A stretch of DNA of 64,000 nucleotides from Azohydromonas lata NBRC 102462. GTDB taxonomy: Bacteria; Pseudomonadota; Gammaproteobacteria; Burkholderiales; Burkholderiaceae_C. Of this stretch, positions 25,216-33,576 are shown in pieces (position 1 is the first letter of the stretch; each line of letters begins with the position of its first letter). A model generated the notes under the pieces. That model had not been told where the DNA came from, did not search any database, and saw only the letters and a list, made by a program, of their open reading frames with translations. The translations under genes were made by a program, and so were the position numbers. Location: assembly GCF_001571085.1 (NCBI RefSeq), contig NZ_BCTC01000002.1, forward strand, positions 124,001-188,000, written 5' to 3'.

Positions 25216-25686
25216 TCAGGCCGCGTTTTCCTTCCTCATCAGGAAGCGCGTGAACGACGCGCCGCGCCGCGTCACGGTCTGGGGTTCCACCACGGTGAAA
25301 CCCTGGGTTTCGAAGAAGGGCCAGGCGCTGAGGCTGGCCTCGGTGCTGAAGACGGTCACGCCCACGGCGCTCAGGGCGTCCTCGGCTTCCTGCACCAGCC
25401 GCGTGGCCACGCCGCGGCGGGCACAGCGCGGGGCGGTGTAGAGCAGCTCGATGTGGCCGTCCTCCTCCCAGGCGATGAAGCCGCAGGGGCCCAAGGCGTC
25501 CTCGGCCACCAGCGTGGTGAGCGCTTCCATGCGCTGGCGCCAGCCGGCCAGGTCCGGCGGGCGCGGGGCCCAGGCGGCGAGCTGGTCGGGGCCGTAGTGC
25601 GGCGCGCCCAGGGTGTGGACCGAAGCGGTGAACAGCGCCACCAGCGTGGGCAGGTCCGCGCTGGCGTAGGGGCGTATGCGAATCAA
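25216..25686 (-). CDS. GNAT-family N-acetyltransferase
   Basis: 156 aa, starting MIRIRPYASADLPTLVALF, as is typical for GNAT enzymes. The acetyl-CoA-binding motif A is ELLYTAPRCARRGVATRLV (R/Q-x-x-G-x-A pattern). It is closest in style to YafP/ElaA-type small acetyltransferases (a GTG or ATG start overlaps the fumC stop by 4 bases). Substrate unknown. It is expected to be translated after fumC. Confidence 0.82.
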   Translation of the reverse strand: MIRIRPYASADLPTLVALFTASVHTLGAPHYGPDQLAAWAPRPPDLAGWRQRMEALTTLVAEDALGPCGFIAWEEDGHIELLYTAPRCARRGVATRLVQEAEDALSAVGVTVFSTEASLSAWPFFETQGFTVVEPQTVTRRGASFTRFLMRKENAA

Positions 25687-27128
25687 AGTCCTCCCTCCGT
25701 GAGCCGCGCCGGGTCCAGCAAGGCCTGAAGTTTCTCCCGGCCCAGGTCGGTCATCTCATCCGCCACGTCGATGATGGGTCGGCCCTGCTTGTAGGCCGCC
25801 TTGGCAATCTCCGCGGCCTTCAGGTAGCCCACCAGCGGGTTGAGCGCCGTCACCAGCACGGGGTTGCGCGACAGCGCCTCGCGCAGGCTGGCCTCGTTGA
25901 CGGCAAATCCTGCGATGGCCTTGTCCGCCATCGCCCGCGCCGCGGCCGAGAGCAGCTGTTGGCTTTCCAGCAGGTTGCGCGCCACCAGCGGCAGCATCAC
26001 GTTGAGCTCGAAGTTGCCGGACTGGCCGGCGATGGTGATGGCCGCGTCGTTGCCGATGACCTGCGCGCCGGCCATGGCCACGGCCTCCGGGATCACCGGG
26101 TTGACCTTGCCCGGCATGATGGAGCTGCCCGGCTGCAGCGCGGGCAGCTCGATTTCGGCAAGGCCTGCCAGCGGCCCGGAGTTCATCCAGCGCAGGTCGT
26201 TGGCGATCTTCATCAGCGCCACCGCCGTGGCCTTGAGCGCGCCGGAAAGTTGTACCGCCGTGTCCTGCGCGCCCATGAGCGAGAAGCGCTCGGCCGCGGC
26301 CTGGAAATGGATACCGGTGCGCTTTTGCAGCAGCGTGCACAGCATGGCGGCGAATTCGGGATGGGTGTTGACGCCCGTGCCCACGGCCGTGCCGCCCTGC
26401 GCCAGCGTGGTCACCGCGCCCTGCAGCGCCACCAGTCCGTTGATGGCCTGCTGCACCTGCGCGCGCCAGCCGCCCAGCACCTGGTCCAGGCGCACGGGCA
26501 TGGCGTCCATGAGGTGCGTGCGGCCGGTCTTGACGTGCTGGCGCAGCGTGGGCGCCCTGTTCTCCAGCGCCAGCGCCAGATGCGCCAGCGCCGGCAGCAG
26601 CTCGCGCTCCAGTTGCAGGGCGGCCGCGACGTGTATGGCCGAGGGCACGGTGTCGTTGCTGCTCTGGCCGAAGTTGACGTGGTCGTTGGGGCTCACGGCG
26701 CGGTTGAGGCGCCGCGCGGCCAGCGTGGCCAGTACCTCGTTGGCGTTCATGTTGGAGCTGGTGCCGGAGCCGGTTTGGAAGACTTCCACGGGGAAGTGCG
26801 ACTGGCGGGCCGGGTCGGCCAGCAGCTCGTCGGCGCTGGCGGCAATGGCCTCGGCCAGCGCCGGCTCCAGCAGGCCCAGTTGCGCGTTGGCGTGCGCCGC
26901 CGCGGCCTTGATGTGCAGCAGCGCCTCCACGAAGGCCGCCGGCATGGCGATGCCGCCGAAATGGAAATTCTCCACCGCGCGCTGCGTCTGCGCGCCCCAC
27001 AGCGCGTGGGCGGGCACGCGCACCTCGCCCATGCTGTCCTTCTCGATGCGCCAGTCGAGGGCGTCGGTGGCGCCCGGCGTTGCGGTGGAGGAGGGCGGCG
27101 TATCGCCGCCATGGTCTGCTGTGGTCAT
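25683..27128 (-). CDS. fumC: Class II fumarate hydratase
   Basis: 481 aa. Converts fumarate to malate in the TCA cycle, as an iron-independent homotetramer in the cytoplasm. The fumarase/aspartase signature GSSIMPGKVNP is intact; TGSGTSSNMNANEV, FGQSSNDTVPS and KTGRTHLMDAMPV also match class II fumarases and aspartases. NFELNVMLPL follows. The N-terminal 25 residues are an additional Pro/Thr/Ser-rich leader compared with the usual 463-467 residues. FumC is favoured over AspA because of the SSNDTVPSAIH segment and the length. Confidence 0.93.
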   Translation of the reverse strand: MTTADHGGDTPPSSTATPGATDALDWRIEKDSMGEVRVPAHALWGAQTQRAVENFHFGGIAMPAAFVEALLHIKAAAAHANAQLGLLEPALAEAIAASADELLADPARQSHFPVEVFQTGSGTSSNMNANEVLATLAARRLNRAVSPNDHVNFGQSSNDTVPSAIHVAAALQLERELLPALAHLALALENRAPTLRQHVKTGRTHLMDAMPVRLDQVLGGWRAQVQQAINGLVALQGAVTTLAQGGTAVGTGVNTHPEFAAMLCTLLQKRTGIHFQAAAERFSLMGAQDTAVQLSGALKATAVALMKIANDLRWMNSGPLAGLAEIELPALQPGSSIMPGKVNPVIPEAVAMAGAQVIGNDAAITIAGQSGNFELNVMLPLVARNLLESQQLLSAAARAMADKAIAGFAVNEASLREALSRNPVLVTALNPLVGYLKAAEIAKAAYKQGRPIIDVADEMTDLGREKLQALLDPARLTEGGL

Positions 27129-27195
27129 GGCGTTCCCCGGCGCCGGCCGTGGGCGCCCCGTCCCGTGGTTGAGCAAGCGCCGTGCGCCGCAGGTC

Positions 27196-27224
27196 CAAAA
27201 AATAAGCCGCCCGGTTGGGCGGCT
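27196..27224 (-). terminator. Rho-independent terminator of the sigma-54 response regulator gene
   Basis: Inverted repeat AGCCGCCC - GGTT - GGGCGGCT. On the minus strand it is followed by TATTTTTTGG, a good T-tract. It lies about 45 bases downstream of the response regulator stop and ahead of fumC on the same strand, so the two are separate units. Confidence 0.8.
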
Positions 27225-27268
27225 GGTTGCCGGATGCGACGGCGCCGCTGCGCCGCCGTGGGGCCGGG

Positions 27269-28690
<1,422 letters not shown>

Positions 28691-28758
28691 GAGTGTTCTC
28701 CTCAGGTGTCGGGGGCTCCCCCGCACGGGGACAGGAACCGAAGTTGCCGCAACGGCGC

Positions 28759-29415
28759 ATGGACGCAAAGCCCCCGCACAGGCCGGACCTCGCCATAGGC
28801 GCCGGCGACAACACATTGCCTCGAAGCCGCAGCGTGCTGCTGCTGGTGGATTTCATCAATCCGCTTCAATTCCCAGGTGCCGACAGTATGGCGCCCGCGG
28901 CCCTGCAGGCGGCGCGCTGTACGGCACATTTGAAACAGGTGCTTTCACAACAAGGCATCCCCACAATTTACGCCAACGACAACTACGGCACCTGGCGTTC
29001 GCAGTTCAGCGACGTGCTCCAGTACTGCCAGGACTTGCCGGGCGAGGCCGGCGAGATCGCGCGCCTGCTGGCACCGGACGAGCACGATTTGACCATCCTC
29101 AAGCCGCGCCACTCAGCTTTCTATGCAACGCCGCTGGAGCTCTTGCTCACGCAGATGCATGCCCACGAGCTGATCGTGGTCGGCCTGTCGGCCGACATGT
29201 GCGTGCAGGTCACGGCCATGGATGCGTATTTGCGCGGCTACACGGTGTGGGCGCCCTGCGACTGCACGGCTGCCGAAAGCCCCGAGCGGCTGCGCGATGC
29301 GCGGGCTTACATGGAGCGCGTGTTCAAGACCGACGTGTCGCACAGCACCGCCAGGCGCCCTGCGCAAAACACCGACGGCGCCAGCGCTGCGGCACACCGT
29401 TTGCCTCGGGGTTGA
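28759..29415 (+). CDS. Isochorismatase-fold cysteine hydrolase
   Basis: 218 aa. The D-K-C catalytic triad of the family is visible: Asp in LLLVDFINP, Lys in ILKPRHSAFY and Cys in GLSADMCVQVTAMDAY. The Lys/Cys motifs are those of nicotinamidase/isochorismatase-like amidohydrolases. Substrate cannot be called; many close relatives are annotated only as cysteine hydrolases. The ATG at 28759 is chosen over 28693 because the extra residues are nonconserved. It diverges from the sigma-54 regulator across 68 bases and may be its target. Confidence 0.85.
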   Translation: MDAKPPHRPDLAIGAGDNTLPRSRSVLLLVDFINPLQFPGADSMAPAALQAARCTAHLKQVLSQQGIPTIYANDNYGTWRSQFSDVLQYCQDLPGEAGEIARLLAPDEHDLTILKPRHSAFYATPLELLLTQMHAHELIVVGLSADMCVQVTAMDAYLRGYTVWAPCDCTAAESPERLRDARAYMERVFKTDVSHSTARRPAQNTDGASAAAHRLPRG

Positions 29416-29475
29416 CACGGGACTCGCGCATCAGGGCGCCGTTCTGCAACCTCTGAAACCTAGGAGTAATGCACC

Positions 29476-29748
29476 ATGATCAACCTGATTGTCTGGCTGT
29501 TCGTTGGCGGTCTGATCGGCTGGGTGGCCAGCCTGATGATGCGCACTGATGCCCAACAGGGCATGTTCCTGAACGTGATCGTCGGCATTATTGGTGCCGC
29601 GCTGGCGGGCTGGTTCATCTCGCCGCTGGTGGGCATTCCGTCCATCAACGCCAACTCGTTCAGCATCGGCTCACTGTTGGTCTCGCTGGTAGGCGCCGTG
29701 GTGCTGCTGGCCATCGTCAATCTCGTGCGAAGGGGCAGCGTGCGCTGA
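29476..29748 (+). CDS. GlsB/YeaQ/YmgE-family stress membrane protein
   Basis: 90 aa, two or three membrane segments. The N-terminus NLIVWLFVGGLIGWVASLMM with a following MFLNVIVGIIGAALAGW is the transglycosylase-associated (YeaQ/YmgE) signature. These small inner-membrane proteins are general-stress induced. The ATG is preceded by TAGGAGTAA. It stands just before a yqjD-like operon of the same stress type. Confidence 0.9.
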   Translation: MINLIVWLFVGGLIGWVASLMMRTDAQQGMFLNVIVGIIGAALAGWFISPLVGIPSINANSFSIGSLLVSLVGAVVLLAIVNLVRRGSVR

Positions 29749-29893
29749 AGCAGCCCGCGGCAATTCCTTGACGAGAGCTCCCTGCGGCCGTCCCGGTGCC
29801 GTGTATAAGCTGGCATCGGGGCGTGCCACGTCCCCCCCTTTCGGCGCTTGCCGAAACTCCACGCGTCTTTCTTAAAAGCACAGGAGAGTATCC

Positions 29894-30394
29894 ATGGCCT
29901 CCACTTCCAGCCCCTTCCCGACTTCCGGCAGCTCCAGCGGTTCCACCCTGGGCAGCGGCAGCACCCTGGGTGGCACGGGTGACGGCACCAGCGGCCTGTC
30001 TTCTTCCACGGGCATGTCGTCGTCTTCCCCGGGGATGTCTTCTTCCGGCATGTCGTCGTCTTCCGGCATGTCCTCTGCCGGCATGTCTTCCAGTGGCGGC
30101 ATGTCCGGCGGCAGCACCTCGCAAGGCGGCAACGCCTCCATGGACCGCATGGTGCAAAGCGCCCACGAGGCCGTGGACCGCTTCGCCGAGAAGGCGGCCC
30201 CTGCGCTTGAAAAGCTGCGCAGCACCATGGGCAGCGCGACTGAAAAGCTGCCCATGAGCAAGGACGAGCTCAGCGCCATGCAGCAGGAATGGACGTCGAC
30301 GCTGCGCGACACGGTGCGCGAGCATCCGCTGGCTTCGCTGGCCGTGGCCGCGGCCGCGGGTGTGCTGCTCAGCCGCATGATGTCCTCGCGCTGA
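29894..30394 (+). CDS. YqjD/ElaB-like protein with Ser/Gly/Met-repeat N-terminus
   Basis: 166 aa. The C-terminal part is the YqjD/ElaB/DUF883 pattern: an amphipathic helix followed by the tail anchor VREHPLASLAVAAAAGVLLS and a final basic residue. Such proteins bind ribosomes to the inner membrane in stationary phase. The first 85 residues are low complexity, with repeated (G/A)MSSS units (nt 30012-30110). An AGGAG site lies 7 bases before the ATG. Its stop overlaps the next ATG (TGATG). The repeat region is prone to length change. Confidence 0.8.
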   Translation: MASTSSPFPTSGSSSGSTLGSGSTLGGTGDGTSGLSSSTGMSSSSPGMSSSGMSSSSGMSSAGMSSSGGMSGGSTSQGGNASMDRMVQSAHEAVDRFAEKAAPALEKLRSTMGSATEKLPMSKDELSAMQQEWTSTLRDTVREHPLASLAVAAAAGVLLSRMMSSR

Positions 30395-30960
30395 TGGACG
30401 AGCTGCAGCCCCAGCCGGCTTCGCCGGCCTCTGCAGGGTCCGCGTCCCAGGCCGCCGCTGCCGCCCAAGCCGATGAGGCCCGGGCGGGCGTCGACGGCCC
30501 GGCGTCCGATTCGCTGCTGGACAACGTCAAGCAGGTGCTGCGCGACCTCCCCGGGCTGGTGAGCGACCGCGTGCACCTGCTGGCGCTGGAGCTCAAGCGC
30601 TCCGGCCTGGCGCTGGCCCAGATGGTGGGCCTCGTGGTGGCTGCGGGGGTGCTCTTGTGCACGGCCTGGCTGGCGCTGTGGACGGGCATAGGCATCGCAC
30701 TGGTCGAGGCGGGCGTCGCCTGGGGCTGGACGCTGATGCTGATCCTGCTCATCAACCTGGCCGCGGCCTGGCTGGCGGTCAAGCGCGTACTGGCGCTGGC
30801 CCGCTACCTGGCACTGCCGGCCACGCTGCGGCGGCTCACGCTCGGGCCGCCGTCGCCGGTGGCGCCGCGAGCCGGTGCGGCGTCCGGCCCCTATACCCAT
30901 ACCACTGCGGGAGGAGTCTCCGATGAGCGCGCAGCTTCGGCAGCCGGCAGCACGTCCTGA
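30394..30960 (+). CDS. YqjE-like holin-X family membrane protein
   Basis: 188 aa. The family core is DSLLDNVKQVLRDLPGLVSD, then VHLLALELKRSG, then two membrane helices (MVGLVVAAGVLLCTAWLALW and LMLILLINLAAAWLAV). In E. coli yqjE lies between yqjD and yqjK, and the same order is kept here. The start overlaps the upstream stop, and the end overlaps the next gene by 38 bases. The holin name is historical; no lytic role is implied. Confidence 0.82.
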   Translation: MDELQPQPASPASAGSASQAAAAAQADEARAGVDGPASDSLLDNVKQVLRDLPGLVSDRVHLLALELKRSGLALAQMVGLVVAAGVLLCTAWLALWTGIGIALVEAGVAWGWTLMLILLINLAAAWLAVKRVLALARYLALPATLRRLTLGPPSPVAPRAGAASGPYTHTTAGGVSDERAASAAGSTS

Positions 30961-31846
30961 GGCGCCCGCCGGCACCGTGCCGGCGAGCCTGGACCAGCAG
31001 ATCATGGCCGCCGAGATGGCCATCCTCGAACGCGAGCAACGGTTGCGTGAGCATGCAAGCCGCATAGGGCTGCAGATTCACGACAAGCTGCCGGCGCTGG
31101 GCGCGGGCGCGGCCAGCATGGTGGGCGGCGTGGTGCTGCGCCGGCTCTTTCGCCAGCGCCGTGCCGTGGGCGGCACGGGCGGCGGCGCGGTGAGCACGGG
31201 CGCGAGCTGGCTGTCGCACCTGCCTTGGGCGCAGTTGAGCGCCGTGATCTGGCCGCTGCTGCCGCTGACGGTGCGCAACCGCGCCAATCCCAAGCTGGTG
31301 GCCGCGCTCATGGCCACGGCCGTGCCGCTGGCCGCGGCGCACTTCAAGGCCGCGCGCACGCCGCCCGTGGCCACCACGCCGCTGCTGGACCTGCGCCGCT
31401 ACGCCGGGCGCTGGTTCGAGATCGCGCGGCTGCCGCTGCGCACCGAGCGCGAGTGCGACAGCGACGTCACCGCCACCTACACGCTGCTGCGCAGCGGCCG
31501 CATGCGGGTGGTCAACAGTTGCCGCACGGCCGAGGGCGAAGTGGAAGAGGTGCGCGGCATCGCACGCCCCTCCGGCGACGACGGCGCCAAGCTGGAGGTG
31601 TGCTTCGCGCCCGCGGGCCTGCGCTGGCTGCCCGGCGCCTGGGCCCCGTACTGGGTGCTGCACGTGGAGCCGGACTACAGCGCTGCCGTGGTGGGCACGC
31701 CTGACCGCAAGCACCTGTGGCTGCTGTCGCGCACGGCCTTCATGGACGACGCGCAGCTGCAGCGCCTGATGCTGCACGCCCGCGCCCAGGACTTCGACAC
31801 CACGCGGCTGATGCGCACACCGCAGGGCGTGCGCGGCGCGGCCTGA
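30923..31846 (+). CDS. YqjK-like N-terminus fused to a lipocalin (Blc-type)
   Basis: 307 aa. The first 110 residues are helical and membrane-associated (IMAAEMAILEREQRLREHA; a Gly/Ala-rich hydrophobic stretch), as expected for a YqjK-position protein. Residues from about 150 form a bacterial lipocalin: LRRYAGRWFEIARLP (the GxW motif), TYTLLRSGRMRVVNSC and WVLHVEPDYSAAVVGTPD. Normal Blc is a stand-alone lipoprotein of about 175 residues; here there is no lipobox, and the lipocalin is tied to a membrane region. It overlaps the yqjE-like gene by 38 bases. It may carry lipids or quench them at the inner membrane. Confidence 0.78.
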   Translation: MSAQLRQPAARPEAPAGTVPASLDQQIMAAEMAILEREQRLREHASRIGLQIHDKLPALGAGAASMVGGVVLRRLFRQRRAVGGTGGGAVSTGASWLSHLPWAQLSAVIWPLLPLTVRNRANPKLVAALMATAVPLAAAHFKAARTPPVATTPLLDLRRYAGRWFEIARLPLRTERECDSDVTATYTLLRSGRMRVVNSCRTAEGEVEEVRGIARPSGDDGAKLEVCFAPAGLRWLPGAWAPYWVLHVEPDYSAAVVGTPDRKHLWLLSRTAFMDDAQLQRLMLHARAQDFDTTRLMRTPQGVRGAA

Positions 31847-31877
31847 ACCGACCGGGACTGCCGCCACGCCACGAGCC

Positions 31878-32402
31878 GTGGACTGGGACGCACTGTTCGG
31901 CCTGGACCACGCGCTGGAGCTGGTCGTGCGCGGCACGGCCGTCTACTGGTTCCTGTTCCTGCTGTTTCGGCTGGTGCTGCGCCGCGACGTGGGCGCGCTG
32001 GGCATTGCCGACGTGCTGCTCATCGTCCTGATTGCCGATGCGTCGCAGAACGCCATGGCGGGCGAGTACGAGACCATCAGCGACGGCTTCGTGCTGGTGG
32101 GCACCATCGCCGGTTGGAACGTGCTGATGGACTGGGTCAGCTACCGCTTCCCGGCCACGCGGCGCCTGTTGGAGCCCGGGCCGCTGCCGCTGGTGCGTGA
32201 CGGCCGGATCCAGCAGCGCAACATGCGCCGCGAGCTCGTCACCCGCGACGAGCTCATGGCCCAACTGCGCCAGCACGGCATAGAGAAGCTGTCCCAGGTC
32301 AAGCTGGCCACCATGGAGAACGACGGCAGCATCAGCGTCATACGCGCCGACGACGGCGACGCGGACGAGGCGCCGGCCGGGGGCGCGCAAAAGACTTTTT
32401 GA
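31878..32402 (+). CDS. DUF421 (YetF-type) membrane protein
   Basis: 174 aa from a GTG start. Two or three N-terminal membrane helices (VYWFLFLLFRLVLRR, IADVLLIVLIADASQNAMAG) precede the cytoplasmic DUF421 region with PLPLVRDGRIQQRNMRRELV and TRDELMAQLRQHGIEKLSQV. DUF421/YetF family proteins are spore or stress associated in other bacteria. It follows the lipocalin fusion by 31 bases on the same strand. Confidence 0.87.
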   Translation: MDWDALFGLDHALELVVRGTAVYWFLFLLFRLVLRRDVGALGIADVLLIVLIADASQNAMAGEYETISDGFVLVGTIAGWNVLMDWVSYRFPATRRLLEPGPLPLVRDGRIQQRNMRRELVTRDELMAQLRQHGIEKLSQVKLATMENDGSISVIRADDGDADEAPAGGAQKTF

Positions 32403-32464
32403 CGCACGCCCCCATGCGGCACCAAGCGGGCAGGATGGCCCCGCCCGCGCCGCATTGAGGGCCC

Positions 32465-32755
32465 TCAACCCCCGCGATGCGGCGCGTTGCCGCTGTCGTC
32501 GTTGGTGTTGGCGCGCCCGGCGCTCTTGCCGGCCTGGTCATGGCCGCTGGCGTGGGGTTGCAGCGTCTGGTGCGAGCCGCTGGCAGCCGGGTGTTGCGGC
32601 CCCTTGCTGCCTTGCTGATGCTGCTGTTGCGCGCTGCCGCCGCCGGCCTGCTGCGTTTGCTGCTGCTGGCGGTTGGTGCCGGCGTCCGAGGGGTTGTTGC
32701 CGAGCTGCTCGCGCCGCTGGCCCTGCTCGGTGTCCTTGTCCTTGTGGTCCTTCAT
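32465..32755 (-). CDS. Small hydrophilic Gln-rich protein (96 aa)
   Basis: Starts MKDHKDKDTEQGQRREQLGN and is rich in Gln, His and Gly through the middle (nt 32560-32690). It has no hydrophobic segment and is probably disordered, reminiscent of stress-protective hydrophilic proteins, although no named motif is present. The ATG at 32755 is supported by AGGAGA 6 bases upstream. It diverges from the acidic protein gene at 32902. Confidence 0.55.
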   Translation of the reverse strand: MKDHKDKDTEQGQRREQLGNNPSDAGTNRQQQQTQQAGGGSAQQQHQQGSKGPQHPAASGSHQTLQPHASGHDQAGKSAGRANTNDDSGNAPHRGG

Positions 32756-32901
32756 GGAGGTCTCCTGCGTGTCCTGGAAAGTAGGCGGCCGCCTTCTGGG
32801 CCGCATGCCTTGCCAGGCGGCAACGCCTGTGCCCGGCGCGTCGGGGCATGGCGCTTGCCGAATGGCGTGCAGCACTGAACACACCGCGACAGGAGCACAC
32901 C

Positions 32902-33465
32902 ATGGCCACCAGTTCCATCCTGGGCACCGACCAGGCGCCCGCGCCCACGCCGGGCCGCGACACCGCCGCGCTGGGCCCCAGCGACACCACCGACTCCGGC
33001 AGCGACATCGCCGGCCTGGAGGACGACCTGGACCCCGGCGGCCCGCTGGACGCCATCGCCGAGCCCGACAGCCTGCGCCCAATGACGGGCCTGGAAGTGC
33101 TGGGCTCCGACAGCGACTCGCGCGGCACCGGTGAGCGCCGCAGCGCCGGCAGCGACGCCGGGGTGGAAGCCGCCGACATCGCGCCCGACAGCATCCAGAC
33201 CATCGCCGACATCGACCCGCTGGTGGACGGCAACTTCAACGAGGACGCCGCCGCCGGACTCTCCCCCGAGGAAGCCCGCGCCCGCGAGGACGCCGCCGCC
33301 GACATGGTCAACGCCTCCACGCTGGAGGACGACGACGACCTCGATGAGGACGAGGAGGCCGACGCCGAACTTGAAGACGATGACGACGGCCTGGCCGCCG
33401 ACGAAACCGGCGACGTGCCCGACATGGGCGACGCCGCCGAGGACGACGAGGCGGACGGGCGCTGA
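32902..33465 (+). CDS. Highly acidic low-complexity protein (187 aa)
   Basis: ATG at 32902 is chosen because CAGGAGCACACC precedes it. The product is dominated by Asp, Glu and Ala, with runs such as DDDDLDEDEEAD near residue 142. It has no Cys, no membrane segment and no motif I recognise. Together with the divergent Gln-rich gene it forms a pair of hydrophilic, likely disordered proteins next to the stress operon at 29476-32402. Role unknown. Confidence 0.55.
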   Translation: MATSSILGTDQAPAPTPGRDTAALGPSDTTDSGSDIAGLEDDLDPGGPLDAIAEPDSLRPMTGLEVLGSDSDSRGTGERRSAGSDAGVEAADIAPDSIQTIADIDPLVDGNFNEDAAAGLSPEEARAREDAAADMVNASTLEDDDDLDEDEEADAELEDDDDGLAADETGDVPDMGDAAEDDEADGR

Positions 33466-33540
33466 GAAGGGGTACTGAAAAGGGGCGCTGAGGAGGCGCC
33501 GAAGGGGTGCTGGCGCCGCGGCGGCCGGCCCCCTGAACAC

Positions 33541-33561
33541 GGTGTTAGACCATCTAACACC
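33541..33561. promoter_or_regulatory. Perfect 9-base-arm palindrome GGTGTTAGA-CCA-TCTAACACC
   Basis: An AT-richer, perfect inverted repeat with 9-base arms and a 3-base spacer, in a GC-rich surrounding. It lies 15 bases beyond the hybrid kinase stop and 75 bases after the acidic protein stop, so it is between convergent genes. It lacks a T-tract, so it is not a classic terminator. It has the shape of a dimeric repressor operator, but no candidate repressor is known. Confidence 0.5.
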
Positions 33562-33576
33562 CGCCGCCGGCCGCCT

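Noticed and set aside
30012..30110. Repeats in the YqjD-like gene as a CRISPR or phase-variable tract
   Set aside because: Units are short, in frame and part of a coding region, with no spacers. No promoter or frame-altering copy change can be shown from one sequence.
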